A DNA stretch of 42,279 nucleotides from Longicatena sp. (GCA_020025055.1 JAHHST010000001.1:1-42279), one strand, 5' to 3'. Counted from the first letter of the stretch, positions 17,678 through 26,743 are shown. The notes: generated by a model from the letters alone, not told the origin. Program-made: numbers and translations.

Positions 17678-17707
17678 AGATCCACCTCACTTATAAATTT
17701 TCTATTA

Positions 17708-18694
17708 TTAGCGAACTAAATGTAAATTTTCTAATAAGATTCCAGTACCTTCTGCAACACAACGTAATGCATTTTCAGCTACATATACTGGGATGTGTAA
17801 TTCGTGTCTTAATAATTCATCAATACCGTGTAACAGAGCACCACCACCTGTTAAAACAATACCTCTTGTAACAATATCACTTGCTAATTCTGGAGGTGTT
17901 TGTTCTAACACTGTTTTACAAGCACGAACAACATCTTGTAAACTTTCTTCCATGCTACCACGAATTTCATCTGCACATAATGTAATTGTTGTTGGTAAAC
18001 CAGTAACTAAGTCACGTCCACTAACTTCAATTGTATCATTTTGTTCTGTTTTCCATGCAGTACCAATACTTTTTTTGATTTCTTCTGCTGTACGATCTCC
18101 AATCAATAATTTTTTCTCTTCTTTTACAAATTTCATGATATCACGATCGAATGTATCACCAGCGATTTTTAATGATGTACTTGATACGATTTCTCCTAAT
18201 GAAATAACCGCAACATCAGTTGTTCCACCACCAATGTCAAGTACCATACATCCACTTGGTTTTCCAATATCAAGTCCTGCTCCAACAGCAGCAACCTTTG
18301 GTTCTTCCTCAATATAAACTTTTTTTGCACCCGCACGGTATGCAGCATCACGAATAGCATTTCTTTCTACGCTAGTGATGTTGCTTGGGCAACAAATTAA
18401 AATGGTTGGGCGTTTAAACATTCCCTTAATTGCTAATTTTTTAAAGAAGAAATTTAACATAATTTCTGTAACTTCAAAATCTGCAATAACTCCATCTTTT
18501 AAAGGACGAATCGCAAGAACTCTACCTGGTGTTCTTCCCAACATGTCCTTTGCTTCTTGTCCTGCAGCTAAACATTTTTTTGTTTCTGCATCTATCGCTA
18601 CGACGCTTGGTTCATCAATGATGATACCTTCGCCTTTTACATACATAAGTAAATTTGCTGTTCCTAAATCAATTCCAACTTCTTTTGAAAACAT
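17708..18694 (-). CDS. mbl: MreB-family actin-like cell-shape protein (Mbl type)
   Basis: A bacterial actin that guides lateral wall synthesis. Phosphate-1 motif VGIDLGTANLLMYVKGEGI lies at the start; later VLDIGGGTTDVAVISLG and the adenosine region ALLHGIDELL are typical. 328 residues from ATG 18694, which has GGAGG seven bases upstream; an ATG six codons earlier precedes this SD and is unlikely. A TATAAT lies at 18730-18725. I call it Mbl rather than MreB because the neighbours are spoIIQ/spoIID, as near Bacillus mbl, and because no mreC/mreD follow; sequence alone does not settle it. spoIIID, which sits next to mbl in Bacillus, is absent here. Confidence 0.93.
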   Translation of the reverse strand: MFSKEVGIDLGTANLLMYVKGEGIIIDEPSVVAIDAETKKCLAAGQEAKDMLGRTPGRVLAIRPLKDGVIADFEVTEIMLNFFFKKLAIKGMFKRPTILICCPSNITSVERNAIRDAAYRAGAKKVYIEEEPKVAAVGAGLDIGKPSGCMVLDIGGGTTDVAVISLGEIVSSTSLKIAGDTFDRDIMKFVKEEKKLLIGDRTAEEIKKSIGTAWKTEQNDTIEVSGRDLVTGLPTTITLCADEIRGSMEESLQDVVRACKTVLEQTPPELASDIVTRGIVLTGGGALLHGIDELLRHELHIPVYVAENALRCVAEGTGILLENLHLVR

Positions 18695-18812
18695 AGCCTT
18701 TCCTCCTATCATAAGGTATACATCATTATATCATAAAAAATTCATTTAAAAAGTAAATTTAAGAAACTTCATTCTTCCTTAAGATTTAACCGCTTTCTTT
18801 CTATATAACAGC

Positions 18813-18842
18813 GAAAATAGTACTTTTGAAAGTACTATTTTT
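18813..18842 (-). terminator. Terminator of spoIID-spoIIQ
   Basis: A near-perfect stem AAAATAGTACTTT / AAGTACTATTTT with a T-rich end, overlapping the spoIIQ stop codon. Confidence 0.85.
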
Positions 18843-19452
18843 CATTATTCAACATTTTTCCATAAATAGATTTAGGATCCACGATTATACCTTTATGTTC
18901 TACGACAACATGAAGATGATTTCCTAGCTCTTTATTATAAATATTATTGCCAGCTTTACCTAAAACATCCTTTTGATTTACTTTATCACCTTTTTTAAAG
19001 TTCATATTTGATAAACTCTGATATGTAATCAAATAATCTCCACTTTTAATCGTTAATGTATTACCAAACAACTCATCTTCTTTTGCTTCTACAACATCAC
19101 CCGCATAAATTGCGGAAACATCAAATGGTTCATTCTTCTTTGCATAATCAATTCCTTGATTTGCTCGATAAACACCTTCAAACTTACTAATACTTGGAAC
19201 ATCGTGATCCTCTCCATCAAAATATTCAAGAACCGTTTTTACATCTCCTTGGAAAGGTAAATTTGCTTTTTGTTGCATATCAGGTAAATTCAATATTGGT
19301 GCTTTCGTTTCATGGAAAACTGCTCGATCTTTTTCTTTTTGTAAATGAAGATATTGATAACTAATAAATGCAGTTCCAATCATCAATGTACACCCCATTA
19401 TAATTAAAAAACGTTTCTTTACTATATTCATTTTCTTTGTATAACTATACAT
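18835..19452 (-). CDS. spoIIQ: SpoIIQ-like forespore membrane protein, degenerate LytM (M23) domain
   Basis: Part of the SpoIIQ-SpoIIIAH channel between forespore and mother cell. One transmembrane helix (about residues 13-31), then a LytM domain (about 85-195). The first zinc-ligand motif, normally HxGxD, reads NQGID, so the His is lost; the second, HLH in GNHLHVVVEH, is kept. Bacillus SpoIIQ is also catalytically incomplete, while clostridial ones keep the zinc site, so this one groups with the inactive type. The start ATG 19452 follows GAGGTGAT. It is cotranscribed behind spoIID (41-base gap), the Bacillus order. Confidence 0.9.
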   Translation of the reverse strand: MYSYTKKMNIVKKRFLIIMGCTLMIGTAFISYQYLHLQKEKDRAVFHETKAPILNLPDMQQKANLPFQGDVKTVLEYFDGEDHDVPSISKFEGVYRANQGIDYAKKNEPFDVSAIYAGDVVEAKEDELFGNTLTIKSGDYLITYQSLSNMNFKKGDKVNQKDVLGKAGNNIYNKELGNHLHVVVEHKGIIVDPKSIYGKMLNNEK

Positions 19453-19493
19453 TTCATCACCTCTAGTGATGATTATTCCCTTTATAAGTTCCT

Positions 19494-20435
19494 TTATACA
19501 TCGATTTTTTCAATATTCACATCCGTATAATAATGATGTAAAATCTCTTGATAATCATAGTTTTTTAAAGCCATTTGTTGTGCTCCAACCTGTGACATTC
19601 CTACTCCATGTCCATAACCTTTCGTAGTAATTTCATATCCTCCATTTACCTTTTTAATTGTAAAACAAGAGGATCGTAAATGAAGTTTTTCTCTAACTTC
19701 TCTTCCTGAAAATATAATACCATCGATTAAGATATCCTGAATATAACCACTTTTATAAACATGAACATTTTCAATATTAGAAACAGGATTTAAAAATCCT
19801 AAGTTACTAGAAAATTCTTTTTCAGATAATTGGATTGTCTCTAAATATTCATCACTATTTTGATCCCATGAAGAATCTACACTTTTTAAATATGGTTGTT
19901 TATTCTGCCAATATTCTTCGGCATTTGCAGTTTTTCCACATGAAGATGAAAAGAACAATGCAGAAATTGGTTTTCCTTGATACGTCATAATTTCATCTTC
20001 GGTTTCTTTAATTGCTTTTAACACTTTTTTCTTATTCTCTGAATACTGACTTTTCCATATTTGTTTTAGTTGTTGATCATCATGATATACTTGCGTTTGT
20101 ACTGTATCATCTACTTGTAAATTTCTTTGTACAACAAATGTTCTAGCAGCAACACACTGTGCCTTTAATGCCTCTAATTCATATGACACTGGCATTTCTG
20201 AACCAATTACACCATATAAATAATCATTCATAGAAAGTTTTAAAACACTACCATCCTGTCGAGTAACTGTAACTATAACTTTATTTTCCTTCTTTTCACG
20301 CGACCCTTGCTTATTCGATATAAAAGAATGCAGATCTTTCCATTCAATTTTTGAAACTTCATCCATATGTAACCATAAATAAAAAATAGAGATAATACAT
20401 ATTATAAGTATTCCACTTTTAAAAAACTCTTTCAC
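19494..20435 (-). CDS. spoIID: Stage II sporulation protein D (peptidoglycan lytic transglycosylase)
   Basis: A membrane-anchored transglycosylase that drives engulfment with SpoIIM and SpoIIP. It has an N-terminal anchor (residues about 7-23). The catalytic domain opens YLYGVIGSEMPVSYELEALK, with the active Glu in GSEMP, and continues AQCVAARTF, FSSSCGKTANAEEYW and the end motif GYGHGVGMSQVGAQQMA. 313 residues, slightly shorter than Bacillus. The start is GTG 20435 after GGGAGG. ywzB lies just upstream and spoIIQ downstream. Confidence 0.96.
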   Translation of the reverse strand: MKEFFKSGILIICIISIFYLWLHMDEVSKIEWKDLHSFISNKQGSREKKENKVIVTVTRQDGSVLKLSMNDYLYGVIGSEMPVSYELEALKAQCVAARTFVVQRNLQVDDTVQTQVYHDDQQLKQIWKSQYSENKKKVLKAIKETEDEIMTYQGKPISALFFSSSCGKTANAEEYWQNKQPYLKSVDSSWDQNSDEYLETIQLSEKEFSSNLGFLNPVSNIENVHVYKSGYIQDILIDGIIFSGREVREKLHLRSSCFTIKKVNGGYEITTKGYGHGVGMSQVGAQQMALKNYDYQEILHHYYTDVNIEKIDV

Positions 20436-20488
20436 TATCGTTCCTCCCTATAGTTCATCATATGGAATCCTTCTTAACTTATGACTAA

Positions 20489-20692
20489 TTATAATCCATT
20501 AAATAAAGAAATATTTAACAGAAATTGACCAACTAAATATCCTAAAGCTAACGATAACAATAGTAATAACATCTGAACCTTCCCAGGTTTTTTCACATTA
20601 CAAAACAATTCAAACTTCACACTACTTAATGCCCAAAAAGAAGCCATAAAGCAACATAAATATACAATAAAAGTTACCATAAAATATCTCAT
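20489..20692 (-). CDS. ywzB: Small membrane protein, YwzB/DUF1146 family
   Basis: 67 residues with two transmembrane helices and a short charged loop; the pattern 'FWALSSVKFE.. .. LLSLALGYLVGQFLL' matches DUF1146. In Bacillus ywzB lies right after atpC and before murAA-spoIID; here the spoIID side is kept but the atp operon is 11 kb away. Function unknown. The SD AAAGGTG supports translation. Confidence 0.85.
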   Translation of the reverse strand: MRYFMVTFIVYLCCFMASFWALSSVKFELFCNVKKPGKVQMLLLLLSLALGYLVGQFLLNISLFNGL

Positions 20693-20778
20693 ATAAACAC
20701 CTTTCTACTTTCTATTACAATTCTTATCATAAATAAAAATACATCAAAAGTATTTCTCTTTCAATGTATTTATATTTC

Positions 20779-21960
20779 TTAATAATCTTTATTAAAATAC
20801 ATACTTGAACTTGATAAAACAAGTAAAAATAACAATCCTGTTTGTATCCAGTACACTGTATAATCTAATAAACCATGAATCATTACACTTAAAATAAAGC
20901 ATATAATTAAAGAACATAATTTAATATCAATTTTATTTACAGCAATTTTATAAACCTCTTTTAAATTACTTCCTATATATACTCCAAAGATACAAACTCC
21001 AATAATTCCATGGCTTAAAAATGGATCTAAATAAACGCTATGTGCATGTTGAGTTGCATGTCCTCCATATAATTTATAAATATGATTATATGTTAGTGGA
21101 CCTTCCCCTAACAATGGATGATCTTTAATACCTTTTACTGCAGTAATCCATATGTTTGAACGCTTTAAAAAATCTTGAACAAGGGTCATTCTCTGGAATA
21201 ACTCTGGTTTCAATAATAAAGCAAGCAATGTTCCACCTAAACTCGCAATTGAAAAGGCAAAATATTTATAACAACGATTCATAAAAAACATAAGTGGAAC
21301 TGTTAAAATAAATGGAACCCATGCTGTACGACAACCAGTTAAATATAGGACAAATAAATTTGCTAAAATGGTAAATCCATAAAAACAAAATGTTTTTATA
21401 TTTCGAACACTCATGATTTTATACATACAGATTAATACAACAAATTCAATCATCATTGCATAGTAATTTGCATTAAAGAAACATGAATGAATACGATATT
21501 TTGGACTATCTTCTACATAAAAATGCCAAAATGAATATCCTAATTGATTCGTAATAATATTATATTCCACTAATGCAAATATGACACATACTAAAGATAA
21601 CATACAACAACAAGTTAAAATAATTTCAAACAAATTTTTATTAATCACTGTTCGAAAATATAATACAAATAATATTAATGAAGTGATTCCAATTCCACAA
21701 GCAGCTCCTAACCAATTCTTATAAAGCAAAGCAACACATGTGGTTAATATACAAAATATAATTGCATAATGAGATCTTGGAACTTTCTGTATAATTTCTT
21801 TCATTTTTCCTTTTTTTACCAAATATACCAAAGAAGCTAAAACAGCTAAAATCGTACAATAAAAAGGTAAGAATATGGAACATGAAACACCTAATACAAT
21901 TCGTTCGTCTATTGACAACCCCTCTAGTTTTTCATGAATAAAAAGGTTTATTTTATTCAT
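20779..21960 (-). CDS. O-antigen ligase/polymerase-like membrane protein (Wzy_C)
   Basis: A polytopic membrane protein (about 11-12 helices, 393 residues) with the Wzy/WaaL-type periplasmic loop. Signals are CRTAWVPF, then KGIKDHPLLGEGPLTYNH and HATQHAHSVYLDPFLSHGIIG, with the conserved His-rich H-A-H-S ahead of a late helix. The likely role is polymerising or attaching a polyprenyl-linked surface glycan, which fits tagO 3 kb away. ATG 21960 follows GGGAGG by seven bases; an earlier in-frame ATG overlaps that SD. It lies behind a terminator, so it is probably transcribed alone. The substrate is unknown. Confidence 0.85.
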   Translation of the reverse strand: MNKINLFIHEKLEGLSIDERIVLGVSCSIFLPFYCTILAVLASLVYLVKKGKMKEIIQKVPRSHYAIIFCILTTCVALLYKNWLGAACGIGITSLILFVLYFRTVINKNLFEIILTCCCMLSLVCVIFALVEYNIITNQLGYSFWHFYVEDSPKYRIHSCFFNANYYAMMIEFVVLICMYKIMSVRNIKTFCFYGFTILANLFVLYLTGCRTAWVPFILTVPLMFFMNRCYKYFAFSIASLGGTLLALLLKPELFQRMTLVQDFLKRSNIWITAVKGIKDHPLLGEGPLTYNHIYKLYGGHATQHAHSVYLDPFLSHGIIGVCIFGVYIGSNLKEVYKIAVNKIDIKLCSLIICFILSVMIHGLLDYTVYWIQTGLLFLLVLSSSSMYFNKDY

Positions 21961-22081
21961 ATGTTTTCCTCCCATAAAATCATATACATTATAGCATTAT
22001 CTATATTCTTTATGATATAGATGATATTAATTTTAATAAATAAAAATGCTATAAATTATATATTTTATTTAATCATTTTAA

Positions 22082-22118
22082 AAAACTTCATAATTTATAT
22101 AATAAATCATGAAGTTTT
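22082..22118 (-). terminator. Terminator after the coiled-coil protein gene
   Basis: AAAACTTCAT and ATGAAGTTTT form a stem with an AT-rich upper part (ATTTAT/ATAAAT), followed by TTAAAA on the minus strand. Confidence 0.8.
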
Positions 22119-22130
22119 ATCATCTTTACT

Positions 22131-23285
22131 TTATTGTAATTCTCTTAATTGATTATCAATGTTTTTGATTTCTTCATTCATTGATTTTACAATATTTTCA
22201 TTTTCTTTTAATTCATTTGTTTTATTTTTTAAGCGATCAGAACTTGCAGTATAATCAGCTTTAATACTATTAAATTCATTTTCTATTTGTTCATACTCAG
22301 TAATTTTACTTTGAATTTCATCCATTTCTGATTTCAATTTTGCTTTTTCTTCTTCATCTGTTTCCTCGTTATATTTATTCGTAATTTCTTCTAATGATTG
22401 TTTTGCTTTACTATATGCTGGTCTATTCGCCGTCATCTTTGTTTGGACTTCTTCAACCTTTTTAAATTTTTCTTGAAGTTCTTTTGTATCGTGATTGATC
22501 TCTGGTTTTAATTTTTTAATTTGGGCTTCTGCATTTTTCTTCTTTTCTTCATAAATTGATTTTTGTTCTTTTAAAGAAGAAATTTTTCCAGAATTATCAA
22601 TGACATCTTCATTATTACTTTCTTCATGATCTGTTGCATCTTCTACTGGTTTCGAATTTTGATCTTCTTGTGGTAATTTCTCGCTATTTAACTCTGTATC
22701 TGCAGGTTTTTTCACTTTATTTAAAATCATTTTTGCTCCTACAAAAATACCACTAAGAACTAATAAAGCAATAATTACAATAATTACATAGGTAATTATT
22801 TTGTTTACTTTATTATTTTTTTCTTCATCTATTTCATCCATTTCTTCTGTTTCATCATCTGTGTCTTTATGTTTTGAGAATAAATGAAATTTTGGTTTTT
22901 CATCTTCTTCATCATCAACAAAATTAAGGTTTTTTGGTTCATCCTCTTTTGGTTCTAATGATTTTTTACCATCCATAATCACTAGCGTTTTCTCCATTGT
23001 GTTCTCAATAAATTTATCTTCATTAAGATCCATCTTTTGTGTATCTGCACTAATATTGACAAATGAAGATGTTTTTTTATTTTCCTCAAAAATTGGAGAT
23101 TGATATTTATTTCCAGTTAACGGATTAATATCATTATTTTTAGCTTTCAATAAAGCATCTTGTTCTTCTTTTTGTTGTTTCATTTTTTTTATTTTTTGAT
23201 GTAAATCATTATCTTTACTATAGTCGCTAATAAGATCCTTTAATTCATCATTTTCATAATTTTTTTCATTTTCGTTATTTTGCAT
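22131..23285 (-). CDS. Single-pass membrane protein with acidic cytoplasmic head and extracytoplasmic coiled coil
   Basis: No known family recognised. The 384 residues divide into a hydrophilic, very acidic N-terminal half with the DDEEDEKPKFHLF and DDETEEMDEIDEEK tracts, one transmembrane helix (about residues 165-188, ITYVIIVIIALLVLSGIF), an Asn/Glu-rich linker, and about 140 residues of Lys/Glu-rich heptad coiled coil to the end (SLKEQKSIYEEKKK onward). No signal peptidase site is obvious, so the head should face the cytoplasm and the coil the wall. The start is ATG 23285 after GGAGG; the ATG five codons before lacks an SD. It follows signal peptidase I by about 120 bases and may be cotranscribed. 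Possibly a wall or division scaffold; unproven. Confidence 0.8.
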   Translation of the reverse strand: MQNNENEKNYENDELKDLISDYSKDNDLHQKIKKMKQQKEEQDALLKAKNNDINPLTGNKYQSPIFEENKKTSSFVNISADTQKMDLNEDKFIENTMEKTLVIMDGKKSLEPKEDEPKNLNFVDDEEDEKPKFHLFSKHKDTDDETEEMDEIDEEKNNKVNKIITYVIIVIIALLVLSGIFVGAKMILNKVKKPADTELNSEKLPQEDQNSKPVEDATDHEESNNEDVIDNSGKISSLKEQKSIYEEKKKNAEAQIKKLKPEINHDTKELQEKFKKVEEVQTKMTANRPAYSKAKQSLEEITNKYNEETDEEEKAKLKSEMDEIQSKITEYEQIENEFNSIKADYTASSDRLKNKTNELKENENIVKSMNEEIKNIDNQLRELQ

Positions 23286-23405
23286 ACTACCCTCCGTCAT
23301 CTTCGTTAATAAATATTTCTACTGATTAACGTACATCACTCTATCATTATATCATTTTAGTTTCTTTTAATTAGTATCCAATTCTTAAATTTCTATTAAT
23401 TCTTA

Positions 23406-24062
23406 TTACTTGTCTCTTACCATTTTCATATTTTGGAAAGGATAGAATACATAAACATCTTTGCCTACAAGATCATCTTTATGAAATGGACCTACTGCTC
23501 TTGAGTCATAAGATACTACACGATTATCTCCTAATAAAAAATATTCATCATCTTTTAATGTGACTTTTGGAAAATCTTCTGTGAATTTCACATGATTTCC
23601 ATTGCTATCTTTATTTTTTCTTATGGATTTTACATAGTCTGTGTCTAAATATGGTTCTTCTAGTGGTTGATCATTTACATATACAACATCATCTTTAGCA
23701 TAAACTGTGTCTCCTGGCATACCAATTACCCTTTTTACCCAGTTTTCTTTTGTGTCTTTATTATATGCAATGACAACATCTTGTCTTTGAATTCCTTCAA
23801 TTTTTCTTAGAAAGATATTCATGATTCCTAACTCATCATTATGTAATGTTGGATACATACTGTCCCCTTCTACATGAACAGGTTTAAATACAAAATTAGT
23901 TAATAAAATTACAGTGATTAAACATATAATAAATGTTTTAAATAAATCAAATAACTCTTTCTTCCAATTTGTTTCATCTTTTATATCTTTATCTTCACTT
24001 TCAATATCATGCATAATAACTGCTTCATAATCTTGATTCATATTTTCTTTATTTTCTTCCAT
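23406..24062 (-). CDS. lepB: Signal peptidase I
   Basis: Cleaves signal peptides of secreted proteins. A single N-terminal transmembrane helix (residues 36-56) comes after an acidic ~33-residue cytoplasmic head. The catalytic Ser sits in VEGDSMYPTL and the general-base Lys in NWVKRVIGMPGD; the closing GDNRVVSYDSRAVGP motif is present. 218 residues. AAGGAG precedes the ATG at 24062, and a TATAAT lies at 24096-24091. The acidic head is longer than in Bacillus SipS and resembles the head of the following coiled-coil protein in composition. Confidence 0.96.
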   Translation of the reverse strand: MEENKENMNQDYEAVIMHDIESEDKDIKDETNWKKELFDLFKTFIICLITVILLTNFVFKPVHVEGDSMYPTLHNDELGIMNIFLRKIEGIQRQDVVIAYNKDTKENWVKRVIGMPGDTVYAKDDVVYVNDQPLEEPYLDTDYVKSIRKNKDSNGNHVKFTEDFPKVTLKDDEYFLLGDNRVVSYDSRAVGPFHKDDLVGKDVYVFYPFQNMKMVRDK

Positions 24063-24237
24063 AAAAAAAGCTCCTTCCAGCTTGTTATATATTATAGCAC
24101 TAAATAAATTAAATATATTAGAAAATATTGTATTTCATAAATAAATATCCACCACTCTAATTAGTAATTTTTACGTAAACCTATGAAAAAAACTTATTTT
24201 CCTATTACACTCACAATCATATCCATGTATCCCCTAT

Positions 24238-24384
24238 TTACTTTCCTATAATATCTACATAATATTCTTTACACCAAAATAGGCTTTATCCCTATTTCTG
24301 TTTTAACTTTGTATGTCTTTCAATATGATCCTTGTTCTTTTTTTAGTATCCTATAAATGAAGAAATATTCATCCTAAAATGAAA
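24238..24384 (-). pseudogene. tnpA: Decayed IS200/IS605-family TnpA (Y1 transposase) fragment
   Basis: Read through stops, the minus strand gives FHFRMNISSFIGY*KKNKDH, then IERHTKLKQK*G*, then SLFWCKEYYVDIIGK*. This lines up with the C-terminal half of TnpA of IS200/IS605: '..M S(I/V)SSFMGYLKGKS..MIFDRHANLKYKYGNRxFWCRGYYVDTVGKN'. Three internal stops and about two lost codons show an old relic. The Y of the catalytic YYVDT region is retained (EYYVD). The flanking 24063-24237 and 24385-24419 show no gene and no clear element ends. The reading is from memory of the family but the match is long and ordered. Confidence 0.8.
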
Positions 24385-24419
24385 TCATAGTTTGAATAGC
24401 TAGTCTACTACACAACAAA

Positions 24420-24444
24420 AAGGCATGAAACATTATCATGCCTT
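24420..24444 (-). terminator. Terminator of the PTS-HAD operon
   Basis: A perfect nine-base stem AAGGCATGA / TCATGCCTT, loop TAATGTT, then TTTGTTG on the minus strand, about 45 bases past the HAD stop. Confidence 0.9.
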
Positions 24445-24487
24445 CTATAAGTAAGTAATTGTAATTTTTATATAAGAGTAATTTATA

Positions 24488-25123
24488 TTAAATAAACTTC
24501 TTTATTTCTGAAATATCGAGAATGATCTCATCCGCTTGACTTTGATCAATTTGGTATTGAGTATCTTTATATGCAATTACCTTCATTCCTGCATTTTTAC
24601 CGGCTAAAATTCCATAAAAACTATCTTCAACAACAATACATTCACAAGGTTCCACTTTTAATTTTTCAGCTGCTGTTAAATAGATTTCTGGATTAGGTTT
24701 GCTTTCTTCAAACATTTCTCCACTTAAAATTATATCAAACATATTTTGAAGTTTGCATTCATCAATCATTGTTTCTATTTGTTTTAAAAGTGAACTGCTC
24801 GCAATAGCTGTTTTATATCCATTAGCTTTTAACCAGACTAGAGTTTCGCGTACAGATGAATTAAGCACATCCCCATAATATACAGGGTGCTCCTTACAAT
24901 ATTTTTCAAATTTTCTATTAAATTGGGATAAACTCCAATGAACATTCATATACTGAATACATTGTAAATTCGTATATTCATATGATGTACCAATTAAACT
25001 ATGCATAAATTCTTCCGTAGCATATACATCATATTCTTTCATGAAATTTACTAATTGATCTATATTTTTTGATTCACTATCAACCAAAACTCCATCCATA
25101 TCAAACAAAACGGCTTTTATCAT
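24488..25123 (-). CDS. HAD-superfamily hydrolase, beta-phosphoglucomutase-like
   Basis: A sugar-phosphate phosphatase or mutase of subfamily IA. Motif I VLFDMDGVLVDSE (nucleophile Asp8, acid Asp10) is followed by motif II SSSLLKQ, motif III SKPNPEIYL and motif IV VVEDSFYGILAGKNAGM. 211 residues. It is the last gene of the PTS operon (three bases after IID, with no clear SD, so coupled translation). It probably acts on the sugar phosphate that the PTS delivers, but the sugar is unknown. Confidence 0.92.
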   Translation of the reverse strand: MIKAVLFDMDGVLVDSESKNIDQLVNFMKEYDVYATEEFMHSLIGTSYEYTNLQCIQYMNVHWSLSQFNRKFEKYCKEHPVYYGDVLNSSVRETLVWLKANGYKTAIASSSLLKQIETMIDECKLQNMFDIILSGEMFEESKPNPEIYLTAAEKLKVEPCECIVVEDSFYGILAGKNAGMKVIAYKDTQYQIDQSQADEIILDISEIKKFI

Positions 25124-25126
25124 TTT

Positions 25127-25924
25127 TTATAATAAACCAATCCAAGAACAGAAGATTGATATAACAATTATAGATACAATCAAAATAACCGGATTTATCT
25201 GTTTTTTCTTTAATAACCAAAATAAAAGTAATGTAATTACCATTGGCAAGAAATTAGGGAAAATACGATCAAAGAATTCAGTTTGAAGTGAAACTTCAAT
25301 TCCTCCATCTACTTTAATAACTGGCAAAAGTGTAATAGAAACATAAGAAGCAATTAAAGCACCAATAACTGTAATTCCTAAAATTGTTGCTGAATTTGCG
25401 ATAGTATCAGAATTTTCTGTAATAATATCAATTGACTTTGTACCTAAGTTATATCCCATATGAGTCCAAACAATACGTAAAATCCAAATTACGATATATG
25501 TAGCAACGAAAATAATTGGTCCTACAATAGATCCTTGAGCAGCAAATGAACAAGAGATACCTGCTACAATTGGTAATAATGTAAACCAGAAAATAGCATC
25601 TCCAATACCTGCGATTGGCCCAAATAAAGCTAATTTTAAACCTTTAATTGTTTCACGGCTCGCACCACCTTCTTCAAGTGACATCATTAATCCCATCAAG
25701 AATCCTACTAAGTTAGGGTGTGTATTAATAAATTCAAGATTATCTGTCATTGCAGCAGAAAGTTTCTCTTTATCATCCCCATATATTTTTTTCAATGCAG
25801 GTAACATAGCCCAAGTAAAACCACAAGCCTGCATACGTTCGTAGTTAAATGATGCTTGCAAAAAAGATGTTCGCATACCTAATATGGTAATATCTTTTTT
25901 TGATAATTTTTTAGATTCCAACAT
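25127..25924 (-). CDS. Mannose/fructose/sorbose-family PTS, EIID component
   Basis: A membrane subunit that with IIC forms the sugar channel. The N-terminal half is amphipathic (MQACGFTWAMLPALKKIY, GLMMSLEEGGA) and the C-terminal half has hydrophobic helices; AIFWFTLLPIVAGIS is typical of IID. 265 residues. The start ATG overlaps the end of the IIC gene by 14 bases. The preceding genes are IIC and IIB, all from the sigma-54 promoter at 27243-27259. Confidence 0.94.
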   Translation of the reverse strand: MLESKKLSKKDITILGMRTSFLQASFNYERMQACGFTWAMLPALKKIYGDDKEKLSAAMTDNLEFINTHPNLVGFLMGLMMSLEEGGASRETIKGLKLALFGPIAGIGDAIFWFTLLPIVAGISCSFAAQGSIVGPIIFVATYIVIWILRIVWTHMGYNLGTKSIDIITENSDTIANSATILGITVIGALIASYVSITLLPVIKVDGGIEVSLQTEFFDRIFPNFLPMVITLLLFWLLKKKQINPVILIVSIIVISIFCSWIGLL

Positions 25925-26714
25925 TTTCGTTACCTCCTAATTCTCCTGACGCTTGTATTAATTCATCCATTTCTTGTTTACGTTGTCTTACACCAAAGAA
26001 ATCAAGTAATGCAAATACTGTACCTAACATAGCAACTGGTAATAAGTTAGACATTTCAACAAAACATGCCATCAAGAATCCTGAAATAAAATAAGGGATA
26101 TATTTTCCTTTCATCATTACACGTAATAACATAGCAAAACCAACTGCTGGTAAAATTCCACCAGCAACTTCTAATCCATGAGTAATAACTTTTGGTAATG
26201 AAGTTACAAATGCAATCATTGGTTGTTGTGCAACATATGTACATAAGAATGCTAAAATTCCATATGATAATGAGACAATAGCCATTGTAGTAAAGTTAAT
26301 TTTTGCAATTCCTTTCAAATCTGCTTCAGCAGCATATTTGTCTGCTTTTCCCATAAAGAATGAGAATGATGAATAGAAAAATAAAATTACATATTGACCT
26401 AAAAATGAGAATGGTAAACATAATCCTAATGCTGCTTTTGTATCACATCCTGTTGTATATGCTAATACAGTTCCCATCAACCCTGCAAATACTGGGTTAG
26501 GTGGTTGTGTACCTCCTGCAGCTGTTAATCCAGCAAATGTTAATTCAATCAAAGCTCCGACTTTTAACCCTAGTTCAACATCACCTAAAATAATTCCTGT
26601 TAATGTCGCTACAATTAATGGACGGAAAACAAAAAATGCTTCAAGGAAAAAATCAAGACCAACTAAAACAGCCATAATTGCCAATAAAATTCCTTGTACT
26701 AATGAAATTTCCAT
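25911..26714 (-). CDS. Mannose/fructose/sorbose-family PTS, EIIC component
   Basis: A membrane transporter subunit, 267 residues, with about seven or eight helices. Family features: start VQGILLAIMAVLVGLDFFLEAFF, GIILGDVELGLKVGALIELTFAG and the signature AAGGTQPPNPVFAGLMGT. The IID gene overlaps its end. The cargo sugar cannot be read from sequence alone; mannose-family IIC proteins carry hexoses, amino sugars or oligosaccharide-derived sugars. Confidence 0.95.
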   Translation of the reverse strand: MEISLVQGILLAIMAVLVGLDFFLEAFFVFRPLIVATLTGIILGDVELGLKVGALIELTFAGLTAAGGTQPPNPVFAGLMGTVLAYTTGCDTKAALGLCLPFSFLGQYVILFFYSSFSFFMGKADKYAAEADLKGIAKINFTTMAIVSLSYGILAFLCTYVAQQPMIAFVTSLPKVITHGLEVAGGILPAVGFAMLLRVMMKGKYIPYFISGFLMACFVEMSNLLPVAMLGTVFALLDFFGVRQRKQEMDELIQASGELGGNENVGI

Positions 26715-26743
26715 AATAATAGTTCTCCTTTTCTTTGTGATTC

